Assembly (NCBI GenBank): GCA_029570205.1
Contig: JAKQSI010000013.1
Location: 1-54,644, forward strand
DNA length: 54,644 bases
Reading direction: 5' to 3'
DNA from: Candidatus Omnitrophota bacterium
GTDB taxonomy: Bacteria > Hinthialibacterota > Hinthialibacteria > Hinthialibacterales > JAKPRU01
Part shown: one piece after another, positions 34,623 through 44,331 of the stretch
How positions within the stretch are numbered: position 1 is the stretch's first letter
Layout of the letters: each line of letters opens with the position of its first letter
Notes under the pieces: generated by a model
Databases searched by the model: none
The model's input: the letters and a program-made list of their open reading frames with translations, nothing else
What the model was told of the DNA's origin: nothing
Program-made: the position numbers and the translations under genes

Positions 34623-37259
34623 ATGCCGAGATCCCCTTACGATTTTGCCGCTATCGAAGCCAAGTGGCAACGATATTGGCTGGAAAATAAGACGTTCAAG
34701 ACCTTCAGCCCCGGTGAGGAAGGCTTTGATGCCTCCCGACCGAAATACTATGTCCTGGACATGTTTCCCTATCCGAGCGGAGCGGGCCTGCATGTGGGCC
34801 ATCCCGAAGGATATACCGCAACGGATATTGTCGCACGATATAAGCGGATGCGAGGATTCAATGTCCTTCACCCGATGGGTTGGGATTCGTTCGGCCTTCC
34901 GGCGGAACAACATGCCGTTAAAACCGGAACCCATCCCGCCATTACCACGCAGAGAAACATCAACACTTTCCGGACTCAGATCCGTTCGCTCGGATTTTCC
35001 TACGATTGGGACCGTGAGCTGGCAACCAGTGACCCCGATTATTATCGCTGGACACAGTGGATTTTCCTTCAACTGTTCAAGAAAGGACTCGCGTATCAGG
35101 CCGAATCCCCGGTCTGGTGGTGTCAACAGCTCGGCACCGTGCTCGCCAATGAGGAGGTAGACAGCGAAGGGCGCTCTGAGGTCGGCGGATTCCCATGCGT
35201 CCGCAAACCCCTGCGCCAGTGGATGCTGCGGATCACTGCGTATGCCGAACGCCTCCTCCAGGGACTGGACCGGGTCGATTGGCCGGAATCGATCAAAAAA
35301 ATGCAGCGAGATTGGATCGGGCGTTCCGAAGGAGCCGACGTGGATTTTGTGGTAGCCGGCGGTCCACAAGCCGGACAGAAGATTCTCATTTACACGACCC
35401 GTCCCGATACCCTGTTCGGTGCAACGTACATGGTCCTCGCCCCGGAACACCCACTGGTGGAAGCGGTCTCCACACCGGAACACCTGGCAGAGGTCCGTGC
35501 TTACAGGGAAACCGCCGCCCGAAAAAGCGAACTGGACCGAACCGCCCTGACCAAAGAAAAAACCGGCGTGTTCACCGGCGGCTATGCAATCAACCCCGTG
35601 AACGATCAGAAAATCCCCATCTGGATTGCCGATTATGTACTCCTGTCTTACGGGACCGGCGCGATTATGGCCGTCCCCGCTCACGATGAACGCGACTTCG
35701 ATTTCGCCATCCGGTTCAATCTCCCCATCGTAGAGGTTGTCCGTCCGCCGTTTATCCCCGACAGCGAAGCGGAGCGCCGGAGAATCGGCCTGGTCCGGGA
35801 AGTAGAGAGGGACGGTAACATCGTTCGTTGTTTTACCGGCGACGGAATCGCGATAAACTCTCCGATTTTTAATAACCAACCCACTGCGCAAGCGAAAGAA
35901 ACAATTACTCGATGGTTGGAGGAACAGGGGAAAGGCGAAAAGGCTATTCGGTACAAATTGCGGGATTGGCTCTTTTCCCGCCAGCGGTACTGGGGCGAGC
36001 CGTTTCCGATTATCTGCTGGGATGACGGAACTGTCGAGCCTCTGGATGAAAACGACCTCCCTCTCACCCTGCCGGAGATAGAGGATTTCAGTCCCACCGG
36101 TGAGATGAAACCGCCTCTATCCAAGGCCGAATCCTGGTGCCGCGTAACCGACCCCAACACCGGCCGCACCGGAATGCGCGAAACCAATGTCATGCCCCAG
36201 TGGGCAGGATCATGCTGGTATTACCTGCGATTTATTGATCCGAAGAACAACCGGCGTTTCGTCGATCCGGCAAAGGAAAAATACTGGATGCCGGTCGATC
36301 TCTATATCGGCGGCGCCGAACACGCCGTTCTCCACCTGCTCTATTCCCGATTCTGGCATAGTGTCCTCTACGATATCGGCGCGGTCTCCACCCCGGAACC
36401 GTTTATGAAATTATTCAACCAGGGCATGATTACCGCCCCCGCTTACCGCACCTCGACGGGCATCACGGTTCCCACGGCGGATGTGGTCTGGGTAGACGAC
36501 AAACCGACCCATCCCAGGACCGGCGAGATTCTTCAAGTAATTAACGCAAAGATGTCCAAGTCATTGGGGAATGTAGTCAATCCCGAAGAGGTCATCGCCG
36601 AATGGGGCGCGGACTCCATGCGCCTCTATGAAATGTACATGGGGCCGCTGGATGCCGGTAAAATCTGGGACACCCGCGCGATTGTCGGAGTAAACCGGTT
36701 CCTGCAGCGCTCCTGGCGTCTGGTAGTCGGCGACGAAAAGGATGAGGGTGACTGCCTCGTTCGCCCGTCTCTCGATGAAAACCGCGCGCCGGACATGGCG
36801 ATAGAAAGGATTCTGCGCCAGACCATTAAAAAGGTAACGCTGGATATCGAATCGCTGGCTTTCAACACGGCTATCGCCCAGTTGATGACCTTTGTCAATG
36901 AAGCGACCAAGAACGCCGACGCGCTCACCCGCTCCCAGGCGGAACGATTTGTATTGGTCCTCTCGCCGTTTGCCCCGCATAGTGCAGAGGAACTATGGGA
37001 ACGCCTGGGCCATACACAATCACTGGCTTATGCATCCTGGCCGACGTATGATGAGGCTCTCTGCGCAACGGATACCATCGAGATCCCCGTGCAGATCAAC
37101 GGAAAAATCCGGGAACGCTTGTACGTATCGCCGGATATTTCCCAAGAGGCATTGCTCGCCCTGGCAAAAGAGGCCGCCGCATCCCGCCTGGAGGGAAAAC
37201 AGATTGTGAAGGAAATTGTCGTCCCCGGACGCCTGGTGAATCTGGTGGTGAAGGGGTAG
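34623..37259 (+). CDS. leuS: Leucyl-tRNA synthetase
   Basis: Charges tRNA-Leu. 878 residues, normal for bacterial LeuS. The class I signatures are HVGHPEGY (the HIGH motif, residues 57-60) and KMSKSLGNV near residue 643. A long CP1 editing domain lies between them, and the C-terminal part shows the usual anticodon-binding helices. I chose the ATG at 34623 with AAGGAT 6 bases upstream; an earlier in-frame start at 34605 lacks one. It faces mutS across a perfect palindrome. Confidence 0.98.
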   Translation: MPRSPYDFAAIEAKWQRYWLENKTFKTFSPGEEGFDASRPKYYVLDMFPYPSGAGLHVGHPEGYTATDIVARYKRMRGFNVLHPMGWDSFGLPAEQHAVKTGTHPAITTQRNINTFRTQIRSLGFSYDWDRELATSDPDYYRWTQWIFLQLFKKGLAYQAESPVWWCQQLGTVLANEEVDSEGRSEVGGFPCVRKPLRQWMLRITAYAERLLQGLDRVDWPESIKKMQRDWIGRSEGADVDFVVAGGPQAGQKILIYTTRPDTLFGATYMVLAPEHPLVEAVSTPEHLAEVRAYRETAARKSELDRTALTKEKTGVFTGGYAINPVNDQKIPIWIADYVLLSYGTGAIMAVPAHDERDFDFAIRFNLPIVEVVRPPFIPDSEAERRRIGLVREVERDGNIVRCFTGDGIAINSPIFNNQPTAQAKETITRWLEEQGKGEKAIRYKLRDWLFSRQRYWGEPFPIICWDDGTVEPLDENDLPLTLPEIEDFSPTGEMKPPLSKAESWCRVTDPNTGRTGMRETNVMPQWAGSCWYYLRFIDPKNNRRFVDPAKEKYWMPVDLYIGGAEHAVLHLLYSRFWHSVLYDIGAVSTPEPFMKLFNQGMITAPAYRTSTGITVPTADVVWVDDKPTHPRTGEILQVINAKMSKSLGNVVNPEEVIAEWGADSMRLYEMYMGPLDAGKIWDTRAIVGVNRFLQRSWRLVVGDEKDEGDCLVRPSLDENRAPDMAIERILRQTIKKVTLDIESLAFNTAIAQLMTFVNEATKNADALTRSQAERFVLVLSPFAPHSAEELWERLGHTQSLAYASWPTYDEALCATDTIEIPVQINGKIRERLYVSPDISQEALLALAKEAAASRLEGKQIVKEIVVPGRLVNLVVKG

Positions 37260-37295
37260 CGCCGCCTAGCTGTGGATTTTCGACAAATCGCCTGG

Positions 37296-37315
37296 ATTCC
37301 GGCTTTCGCCGGAAT
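37296..37315. repeat. ATTCCGGC hairpin, inverted
   Basis: ATTCCGGC-TTTC-GCCGGAAT: the minus-strand form of the dispersed GAAA-loop hairpin, lying in the leuS-mutS gap. Confidence 0.85.
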
Positions 37316-37337
37316 GACGGGGACCATCATGGGGTCC

Positions 37338-37381
37338 TGTAACGTGTAGGGGCGACGCATGCGTCGCCCCTACACGTTACA
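37338..37381. terminator. Perfect 44-bp palindrome between convergent genes
   Basis: The left half TGTAACGTGTAGGGGCGACG plus CA is exactly complementary to the right half, 22 bp with no loop. It lies 79 bases after leuS and 88 bases after the mutS stop on the other strand, suited to stopping both transcripts. Its centre GGGGCGACGCATGCGTCGCC recurs at 45812 inside a gene, so it also belongs to a dispersed family. Confidence 0.6.
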
Positions 37382-37468
37382 AGTCACCGGCGCAGCCCCC
37401 CTCTCCCTCCGGAAGAGGGAATGTACAGACAGCCACCGGTATTTTCCACGCGAGCAATTCACGCACCC

Positions 37469-40129
37469 TTATTGCCTCGCCTCTTCCACCAGCTCCGTCA
37501 ATATCTCAAGCGCCTCATTCGGTGTAATCTCGTTCGGGTCCAGGGCCGCTAACCTGGCGCGTAAAGGTTCCTCTATCAGCGAAAATAGAGAGAGCTGCAT
37601 CTGAGGAACCGCCGACGACTGGTCCCGCAGGTAACCGCCGGACTCCAACTCCCGCAGCACTTGCCTGGCCCGTTTCGTAACCCTGCCCGGAATCCCCGCC
37701 AGCTCGGCGACATGGATTCCATAGGAATGATCGCTGAATCCCCGTTCGATGCGGTATAGAAAAGTAATCTTTCCCTCGTTTTCACTCACCCTCACATGGT
37801 AATTCACCACGCGCTCGAGATGTTTTTCCAGTTCGGCCAGTTCATGGTAATGAGTGGCAAATAATGTCTTAACCCCTCGTTGACGAATCCCATGGAGATA
37901 TTCGACAATGGCCCAGGCCAGGCTGACACCGTCAAACGTGCTGGTTCCGCGCCCGATCTCATCGAGAATCACTAAACTCCGCGGGGTAGCCTCTTTCAGA
38001 ATCAGCGCCGATTCGCTCATTTCCACCATAAAAGTCGATCGCCCCCGCGCCAGGTCATCCGATGCACCCACACGGGAGAACAGCCGGTCGATCACTCCCA
38101 GACGCGCTTCTTTCGCCGGGACAAACGATCCCATCTGCGCCATGACGACAATCAACGCCACCTGGCGGATATAGGTCGACTTCCCGGCCATGTTCGGTCC
38201 GGTAATCACAAGAATCTGCTGGGAAGTATTGTTGATATCCGTGTCGTTCGGAACAAACAGGTCTACCGCAGGCGACTGCTCCAAGACCGGGTGACGGCCT
38301 TCGCGGATCACCATTTCATCGCCGGTATCGACTACCGGCCGCACATAGGAATTCCGGGAGGCGGCCTCGGCCAGCGCAGCAAGCGCATCCAGACGTGCTA
38401 AACGTTGCGCGGTTCGCTGTAGTCGTTCCCCATATCCGGCCACTACTTGGAGCAGTTGTTTCAGCAGGTCGTACTCCAATTCCCGCAGGCGGTCCTCTGC
38501 GTTCAGTACTCTCGCCTCATATTCCTTGAGAGCGGGAGTAATGAACCGCTCGGCATTCGTCAGTGTCTGCTTACGGATGAAATCATCGGGTATTTTATCC
38601 AGATGAGTCTTCGTGACTTCGATATAGTAGCCGAAGACTTTATTGTAGGAGACTTTAAGAGACGGTATCCCCGTCCGGTTCCGTTCCTGTTCCTGTAGTG
38701 CGGCGATGGTTCCCCGCCCGCTCTTCTGGATCTCGCGAAGTGGATCGACTTCTTCATGGTAGCCGTCTCGGATCATCCCCCCCTCGCGAACGCTCAGGGG
38801 CGGATCATCGACTAACGCCGCGTGAAGAAGTTCCCGCAGTTCCCGCACATCGTCCAGTAGACATACGGACTCATCCGGCGCATTCGGAGCCGGTGATTCG
38901 GGGACATCCTGGCCTGCGATCAGCGCGGCAGAAGCAACGGGCTGCAAGTTCCCCTCCCGCAGCAGCATTTCCAGCTTCGGGATTTCATCCAGGGAGCCGC
39001 GCAGAGCAACCAGGTCCCGCGCGTTCGCGTTGCCGAATGTCGCGCGGCCCAGGAGGCGCGGAATATCGTGTACCTGCCTTAACCGTTTGCGCATCTCTTC
39101 CCGCAGAGAGGGACACGCCGCCAGTTTCTCAATCAGGTTCTGACGGTCCTCAATCGCCTCCGGAATCAGTAACGGGCGGAGAATCCAGCTCCGCAGTTCC
39201 CGGCCACCCATCGGAGTAACCGTATGGTCCAACAGTCCGAGCAGGGACCAGCGGCGTCCCGATACGCTGGTCAGCAGGTCCAGGTTGCGCTCCGTGTTCC
39301 GGTCGATCATCATAAATGCCTGACGGCGATAGGCCTCCAGGCGGGAGAGGTACTCGATTGCCTCCCGCTGGGTAGAGAACAGGTAATTCACCAGTGCCCC
39401 CGCTGGGGCCAGAAATAGCGTTCGATCCGACGGGGCCGGGGGAAATTTGAGCCTGGAATAGTCCAGGTCGATCTTTCGATCCTGCAAAACCTCCGCATCG
39501 AAAGAAGAGGCGGGAATGTGGGTAAGGAACGCCGAAGTCTCGGCGGCAATTTGCTTGCGGAATGTCTCATCCTGGTAGGAAATCTCATCTACCAGCAGTT
39601 CGCTGGGGGAAACCTTGGTTAATTCACCCAAAATGGCGCTCCAGGCATCCTGACCGCTTTCCCAAGTCGCGCGGAATTCCCCGGTCGTGATGTCAACATA
39701 CGCCAATCCCCAGCCGTACAGTCCCCCATCATAGAGTGCCGCCAGGAAATTGTTCTCCTTCCCGTCGATCACATCCCCATCGACGATGGTTCCAGGGGTA
39801 ACCGTCCTGACCAGCTCCCGCTCGAACACCTTCTGGCCTTTGCCCGGACGTTCGGTCTGCTCACAGATCGCAACCCGATACCCCGCGCGGGTCAGCCGGT
39901 AAATATATCCCTGGACGGCATGATACGGAACCCCGGCAAGCGGGACCGTCTTGCTCCCGCCCACATATTTCTTTGTGAGGGTAATCCCCAGGACCTCGGA
40001 CGCGATCTGCGCATCCTCCATGAATGTCTCATAAAAATCCCCGCACCGGAACAGCAGGATCGCATCCCCACACTGCTCCTTCATCTCCAGGTACTGCTGC
40101 ATCATGGGAGATGTTTCAGAATTATCCAC
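37469..40129 (-). CDS. mutS: DNA mismatch repair protein MutS
   Basis: Recognises mismatches and loops and starts repair with MutL. 886 residues, MutS1 length. The mismatch-wedge motif is CGDFYETF (about residues 29-36). The ATPase Walker A GPNMAGKSTYIRQ is near residue 640, followed by the ABC-type signature and DEIGRGTSTFDG. The start is GTG at 40129, two turns of helix before PMMQQYLEMK, the usual beginning of the core; its ribosome site is weak. No MutL gene is in the window. Confidence 0.98.
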   Translation of the reverse strand: MDNSETSPMMQQYLEMKEQCGDAILLFRCGDFYETFMEDAQIASEVLGITLTKKYVGGSKTVPLAGVPYHAVQGYIYRLTRAGYRVAICEQTERPGKGQKVFERELVRTVTPGTIVDGDVIDGKENNFLAALYDGGLYGWGLAYVDITTGEFRATWESGQDAWSAILGELTKVSPSELLVDEISYQDETFRKQIAAETSAFLTHIPASSFDAEVLQDRKIDLDYSRLKFPPAPSDRTLFLAPAGALVNYLFSTQREAIEYLSRLEAYRRQAFMMIDRNTERNLDLLTSVSGRRWSLLGLLDHTVTPMGGRELRSWILRPLLIPEAIEDRQNLIEKLAACPSLREEMRKRLRQVHDIPRLLGRATFGNANARDLVALRGSLDEIPKLEMLLREGNLQPVASAALIAGQDVPESPAPNAPDESVCLLDDVRELRELLHAALVDDPPLSVREGGMIRDGYHEEVDPLREIQKSGRGTIAALQEQERNRTGIPSLKVSYNKVFGYYIEVTKTHLDKIPDDFIRKQTLTNAERFITPALKEYEARVLNAEDRLRELEYDLLKQLLQVVAGYGERLQRTAQRLARLDALAALAEAASRNSYVRPVVDTGDEMVIREGRHPVLEQSPAVDLFVPNDTDINNTSQQILVITGPNMAGKSTYIRQVALIVVMAQMGSFVPAKEARLGVIDRLFSRVGASDDLARGRSTFMVEMSESALILKEATPRSLVILDEIGRGTSTFDGVSLAWAIVEYLHGIRQRGVKTLFATHYHELAELEKHLERVVNYHVRVSENEGKITFLYRIERGFSDHSYGIHVAELAGIPGRVTKRARQVLRELESGGYLRDQSSAVPQMQLSLFSLIEEPLRARLAALDPNEITPNEALEILTELVEEARQ

Positions 40130-40280
40130 AATTGCCTGCTGTCACCAACTCCCTTTCACCTCTGAAATTCCAATTCCTCAGAACAGTATGGCATAAGGAT
40201 GCTTCCCTTCAAAGAAACACACCTGCCGAACCCCGCAAGTCAGCGCATGGACTGTTTCCACGAAAATCGGGAGTGTTACG

Positions 40281-40410
40281 GAGGGGATTGAATGTGCCGG
40301 ACTTCTCAACCCCCACCTCAACCTCCCCCGATCTTCGGGGGAGGAATTGTCTCCGGGACACCCATGTACAGCCTTATGCTTCCCCCCGAAAATCAGGGGG
40401 AATACAAGCG
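40281..40410. repeat. Dispersed ~125-bp GC-rich repeat (copy 2)
   Basis: Same order of blocks as 2131-2254: GGACTTCTCAACCCCCACCT-like stretch, CCCCCGA-TCT-TCGGGGG hairpin, then CCCCCCGAAAATCAGGGGG. Copies 1 and 2 diverge between the blocks. Confidence 0.75.
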
Positions 40411-40871
40411 TATGAACCGATCACATGGGTAACAGATTGGCATAGAATAGCAGCCGGAAAGGAGGCTGCCTGGCCCGGATTTCTCACGGGAGCCATTTTT
40501 AAAGCCACCTTTTATGGCATAAATAGCGTGGTGATAAAAACTTATTGTATGCCGACCAGGTGACCTTATGAAAACAGAGTGTACAGGAACGGTATTCGAT
40601 GGGCGTACGCGATCGGGTTGGGGGATGAGGATCTGAACGATCATGAGGCATTGCGCTCACAGAATTATTAACATTCGGCATTATTTCGATATCCTTTCAT
40701 TGTGTATACCCCTCCCAGCGGTTGTTACCCTGGGACCGACGGCCCGTAAGGGGCGTTTATTCTTTTAGCAATCCCCCGGTTTGCAGGATGGACCGAACTA
40801 CAGCGGCTCACCCCCACGGGGCGCCCTTGTCCGGAATGACGGCTGTACCCTGCGCGACTCCTTTCCCCGTC
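40411..40871. other. Gene-free stretch
   Basis: About 460 bases with no coding frame of natural composition, no tRNA fold and no clear promoter. Near 40830 a fragment TTGTCCGGAATGACGG resembles half of the ATTCCGGC hairpin family. Confidence 0.5.
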
Positions 40872-40986
40872 ATTCCGGCGAAAGCCGGAATCCAGCAAGA
40901 AGTCTGAACCCTGATTCGTGGGATTCCAGGATGAACATGATGAAGAATCAAGGCAGTCCTTTAATCGGGCGAATCGGGATTCAGAC
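40872..40986. mobile_element. ATTCCGGC hairpin plus TIR element copy 2
   Basis: Hairpin ATTCCGGC-GAAA-GCCGGAAT at 40872-40891, then an 85-bp element (40902-40986) with GTCTGAACCCTGATTCG and CGAATCGGGATTCAGAC ends, 15 of 17 complementary. Same pairing and spacing as at 28836-28960. Confidence 0.8.
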
Positions 40987-41087
40987 TTCGCACCGTCAAA
41001 GCACTAGGCAGTTTTTGGGGACAGGCTTATGCTATCCGAAGAAGAACAAGCCTTGCCATTTCCTGGGAATCCCGGAAGGAGTCAGTC

Positions 41088-41357
41088 ATGATTCAGGCGA
41101 TCAAAGAGACAGTCCGAATCCAGCCCGGCGGTGTGATTGAAATTCGCCGCCCCCAGCTGCCGGAAGGCGCGTTGGCTGAGGTGATCGTCATGCTCGAAAG
41201 CGACACGCCGATCCGAGATGCTGTATCCTCTGTACCCCGCCTGACGGATTTCTTCGGAGCCTGCAAAGGCCTGTTCGCCTCGGCGACTGAGGCGGATGGG
41301 TTCATTCGCGAACTGCGCGAGGAATGGGAACGACCATGGTATCCCCGGAACGACTGA
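41088..41357 (+). CDS. Antitoxin of a PIN-type toxin-antitoxin pair
   Basis: 89 residues, beginning with a beta-rich region (VRIQPGGVIEIRRPQLPEGALAEVIVML) like AbrB/SpoVT or related small antitoxins that bind DNA and autoregulate, with an acidic C-terminal tail (FIRELREEWERPW) that would wrap the toxin. AAGGAG lies 7 bases before the ATG. The gene overlaps the PIN gene by 22 bases, the usual antitoxin-first order. Confidence 0.75.
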   Translation: MIQAIKETVRIQPGGVIEIRRPQLPEGALAEVIVMLESDTPIRDAVSSVPRLTDFFGACKGLFASATEADGFIRELREEWERPWYPRND

Positions 41358-41782
41358 AGGGCCGGCGTGTCTATCTGGACACCAATGTCTTCATTTACCA
41401 CCTGATTGGTTATCAACCGTTGCGACCCCAACTCGATACCGTTTTTGGGTTGATTGATCGGGAGGAATACCGGGCAGTCACCAGCGAATTGACCCTGGCA
41501 GAAATCCTGGTGAAGCCGTTCCGCGATGGAAATTCGGATCAACAGACACAATGTCGTGCATTGCTGGAGTCAAATTCACAGATTGAACTGCACCCGATCA
41601 CTCGCTCCATCCTGATCTCCGCTGCCCGAATTCGAGCCGAAAGCACGCTCACATTGGCAGACGCGATTCATCTCGCCACGGCGCAGACGGCCGGACGCAC
41701 CATTCTCTTGACAAACGATTCGCGGCTGGGAATGGCGGGTGGCATAGAAGTGGTTCTCCTGCCTGACATTGAGCCGGTTTGA
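41336..41782 (+). CDS. PIN-domain toxin (VapC-like)
   Basis: 148 residues of the PIN RNase fold, typically cutting tRNA or rRNA when free of antitoxin. Acidic metal ligands: D15 (YLDTNVFIY), E51/E56 (SELTLAEIL), D near 109 (LADAIHLAT) and D near 127 (LTNDSRL). Start at 41336 inside the antitoxin gene; an ATG at 41324 lies too close to its ribosome site. Repeat elements bracket the pair on both sides. Confidence 0.85.
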   Translation: MVSPERLKGRRVYLDTNVFIYHLIGYQPLRPQLDTVFGLIDREEYRAVTSELTLAEILVKPFRDGNSDQQTQCRALLESNSQIELHPITRSILISAARIRAESTLTLADAIHLATAQTAGRTILLTNDSRLGMAGGIEVVLLPDIEPV

Positions 41783-41801
41783 AAGATACCCTCTGGATTC
41801 C

Positions 41802-42010
41802 GGATCGCGGCCGCCCGTCGGCCTTGTCCGGAATGACGGTTGGCGGTCCTTTTCAGCGAAGGTCCGAGTTCGCAGCAGAAAAAGTCTGAGCCATGATTCG
41901 CGGGATTACCGGACGACCATGATGAAGAATCAGGGCAATCCCTGAATCAAATGAATCAGGGTTCAGACAACAGCCCCCTCACCCCAACCCTCCCCGTAAA
42001 CAGGCAGGGA
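41802..42010. repeat. Degenerate hairpin, TIR element copy 3 and CTCACCCC tract
   Basis: GGATTCCGGA and TCCGGAATGACGG (41795-41836) are a stretched form of the ATTCCGG hairpin. TIR element copy 3 lies at 41884-41968 (ends GTCTGAGCCATGATTCG and TGAATCAGGGTTCAGAC, 14 of 17 complementary). CCCCTCACCCCAACCCTCC follows near 41973. Nothing else is visible in the 331-base gap. Confidence 0.75.
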
Positions 42011-42113
42011 GTTTTTCCGGCGCAATCCACAATCCGCAATCGTGACAATCATTGACCTTCCAGCCCGGCAGAGCCATGATCGTAAGAAACCAGAATCCGG
42101 GAGGAGATCGGCC

Positions 42114-42992
42114 ATGTTCGACGGTGCGCACACACGGCGGACCTTTCTGAAAGGCGCGACGGCTTTCGGTGGCTCGGTCGCTTTCGGGGGATTGTCTTTG
42201 CCGACATGGGGAGACACAGCGCCGATCCCATCGCGCCTGTTGGGGAAGACCGGGATGTCTGTGCCGGTGTTCGGGATTGGAACCGCATCCCTGGGCTATC
42301 ACATTTCACCTGTGGAATCCCAACGAATCATCCAAAGGGCGCTGGACCTGGGTGCGACTTTTCTCGATACCGCATACGCCTACGGCCATGCGCAAAAAGA
42401 TATTGGTCAGGTGGTGAAACACCGTCGCTGCGAGGCAATCATCGCAACCAAGGTCCACACAAGCGACGGGACAACCGCCCGCTTGCAGCTGGAGGAAAGC
42501 CTGCGACTGCTTGGCACGGAGTATGTGGACCTGCTGTACATCCACAGCGCCGGGATGATGGACCCGGAAAGAACGCTGGGACCGGGCGGAGCGCTGGAGG
42601 CGTTGCTTGCAGCGAAAAAGAATGGTGTAACGCGCGCGATCGGATTTACGGCACATCATTGCTCGGATGTGCTGTTCGATATTCTGGAAACCGATTCCAT
42701 GGATGCTGTGATGGTTCCCGTGAACGACCCGGAGTTTCAAGTGCGCTTTCTTCCCGCCGCTGAGCGAGCGGGTGTGGGAATCATCGGGATAAAAGTATTC
42801 GGAGGGGCAAAGGCTGTTCCGTATGCAAAACACACCGGATGCGGTCTTTGTTCGGATAAAATGGACTCGGCGCTGCGTACCGGTTTCCTTTCCCCGTCGG
42901 TGGCCTCCATCGTTGTCGGGATTGGTAACTCTGAGGAATTGTTGGATAATGTCAAGCGAGTGGGGAGGGTTTTCTACAGTTGCATTATTTGA
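42114..42992 (+). CDS. Tat-exported aldo/keto reductase
   Basis: 292 residues with a Tat signal (TRRTFLKG at residues 7-14). The AKR catalytic tetrad is visible: D85 and Y90 (FLDTAYAYG), K113 (ATKVH) and H144 (YIHS). Such enzymes use NAD(P)H; an exported form would need a cofactor source or be loaded before export. The ATG at 42114 follows GGGAGGAGA; a frame open to 42042 lacks a comparable site. Two more cysteines (GCGLCSD) near residue 245 are unusual. Substrate unknown. Confidence 0.88.
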   Translation: MFDGAHTRRTFLKGATAFGGSVAFGGLSLPTWGDTAPIPSRLLGKTGMSVPVFGIGTASLGYHISPVESQRIIQRALDLGATFLDTAYAYGHAQKDIGQVVKHRRCEAIIATKVHTSDGTTARLQLEESLRLLGTEYVDLLYIHSAGMMDPERTLGPGGALEALLAAKKNGVTRAIGFTAHHCSDVLFDILETDSMDAVMVPVNDPEFQVRFLPAAERAGVGIIGIKVFGGAKAVPYAKHTGCGLCSDKMDSALRTGFLSPSVASIVVGIGNSEELLDNVKRVGRVFYSCII

Positions 42993-42994
42993 AT

Positions 42995-43138
42995 CACCGG
43001 CAAGATGCCGGCGCCACCCGGAATGCCCCTCACTCCCCACCCTCTCCCGGAGCAAGAGGAACAAGATGTCGTTTTCCCGGACTGGAGGAAAGCAAAACAG
43101 GCTCTGCCGGGAGGGGTGGCGCAGGCTTCCAGCCTGTG
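42995..43138. repeat. Paired hairpins between genes
   Basis: CACCGGCA-AGA-TGCCGGCG at 42995-43013, a CCTCACTCCCCACCCTCTCCCGG tract near 43028, and CGCAGGCT-TCC-AGCCTGTG at 43120-43138. Same trio and orientation as in the insert at 11782-11917. Confidence 0.8.
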
Positions 43139-43239
43139 GATGAATGGACCTGTAGAGGAGGTATTCTGTGGGAACTTTTGAGTGACGGGATACCGGAAAA
43201 TCGCTGCGGATTATATTCGGATCAATAGAGGAAATCATC

Positions 43240-44331
43240 ATGCTGAAGATTATGGTATTCATTGACGGAACCTGGCTCTACGCAAACATGCCGAAGCTGG
43301 CGCAACTGAGAGGAGATCCCGACTTTCATATCGACTACGGTCTTCTCCCGAAAACCCTGGCGGATTCGGTAGCCGAACAGATGCGCACCTCGGAACCGGA
43401 CCTGGTTCGGACGTATTTGTTCGGCAGCATCGCCGATAATTATGATCCTCGCGATGAGGACCCGGTGCGCCGTCGCCGGGACTTCTACCGGATGCTGAAA
43501 GAGGAGTTCCACTATGATGTGGAGGTATTTACAGTCAACTACTACGGAAAACGTCTACGACCGGACGACCGTGACCCGAAAGACCGATTTGAGCCGAAAG
43601 AAAAATGTGTCGATATCGCCCTCGCGACAACAGCGCTGTTTTATGCCGCGATGCCCTATGCTTATGATTTTGCGATTGCCGTGGTGGGAGACCGGGATTT
43701 CATTCCGGTGCTCCAGGCCATCCGCCGCCTGGGAAAACGAGTCGCCATCGCGAGCATACGCGGCTGTTGCTCCGGGGAATATGTAGACCAGGAAAATAAG
43801 GACCGCCTGAGAGACCTGGATATGATCTGGCTGGATGATCTGCTGGATCGCCTGGAATTGCGTTACGAAAACCAATGGCTGGAGTGCGAATCCCCGTATC
43901 ACACAGGCAACCGAAAAGTATTGACTACTTTTCGTCCCCGAAAAGGCCAGCGATTCTATTGCGAGGAATGTCGAAAACTATACCAGGCGCAACATGACGG
44001 TATGGCCTGCGGGATCGGCAGGCAAAAGGAATCGGCCCTCTCGCTCGATCCCGTACCGACGGTACAGGATATGCCCGCAATGGAACTGCGAAAAGGAGTC
44101 ATCAAAACTATTAAACGAGATAAAGGATATGGGTTCATCTCCGCCGATGACGGAAACGATTACTTTTTCCACGCCTCCACGCTTTGCGAGGAAGCGGACT
44201 GGGAGACACTCAAAGAAAATGCGCCGGTGCGATTTGCGGTGAAAACGGTTCCCTCGGTAGAGAAAGCCGGGGCCGCCACAAACGTATCGCTGTATCCGGA
44301 AGAATCCGAACATCACGATGGGAACAACTGA
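43240..44331 (+). CDS. NYN-domain nuclease fused to zinc ribbon and cold-shock domain
   Basis: 363 residues. Residues 1-200 form a NYN/LabA-like PIN-fold nuclease, with metal aspartates D9 (VFIDGTWLY), D125 (KCVDIALAT), D151 and D153 (VVGDRDFIPVL). Cysteines near 241-244 (YCEEC) and further on (MACGIG) suggest a small zinc ribbon. From about 285 a cold-shock domain appears (GVIKTIKRDKGYGFISADDG, YFFHAS), a single-strand nucleic-acid binder. The parts together suggest an RNA-processing nuclease. GAGG precedes the ATG. It heads a chain of overlapping genes. Confidence 0.82.
   Translation: MLKIMVFIDGTWLYANMPKLAQLRGDPDFHIDYGLLPKTLADSVAEQMRTSEPDLVRTYLFGSIADNYDPRDEDPVRRRRDFYRMLKEEFHYDVEVFTVNYYGKRLRPDDRDPKDRFEPKEKCVDIALATTALFYAAMPYAYDFAIAVVGDRDFIPVLQAIRRLGKRVAIASIRGCCSGEYVDQENKDRLRDLDMIWLDDLLDRLELRYENQWLECESPYHTGNRKVLTTFRPRKGQRFYCEECRKLYQAQHDGMACGIGRQKESALSLDPVPTVQDMPAMELRKGVIKTIKRDKGYGFISADDGNDYFFHASTLCEEADWETLKENAPVRFAVKTVPSVEKAGAATNVSLYPEESEHHDGNN

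Noticed and set aside
34611-35891. Open frame of over 400 codons on the minus strand
   Set aside because: It is a shadow of leuS; class I synthetase motifs fix the plus strand.
40411-40871. tRNA or structured RNA gene
   Set aside because: I found no cloverleaf or conserved T-loop; GC-rich patches look like degraded repeats.
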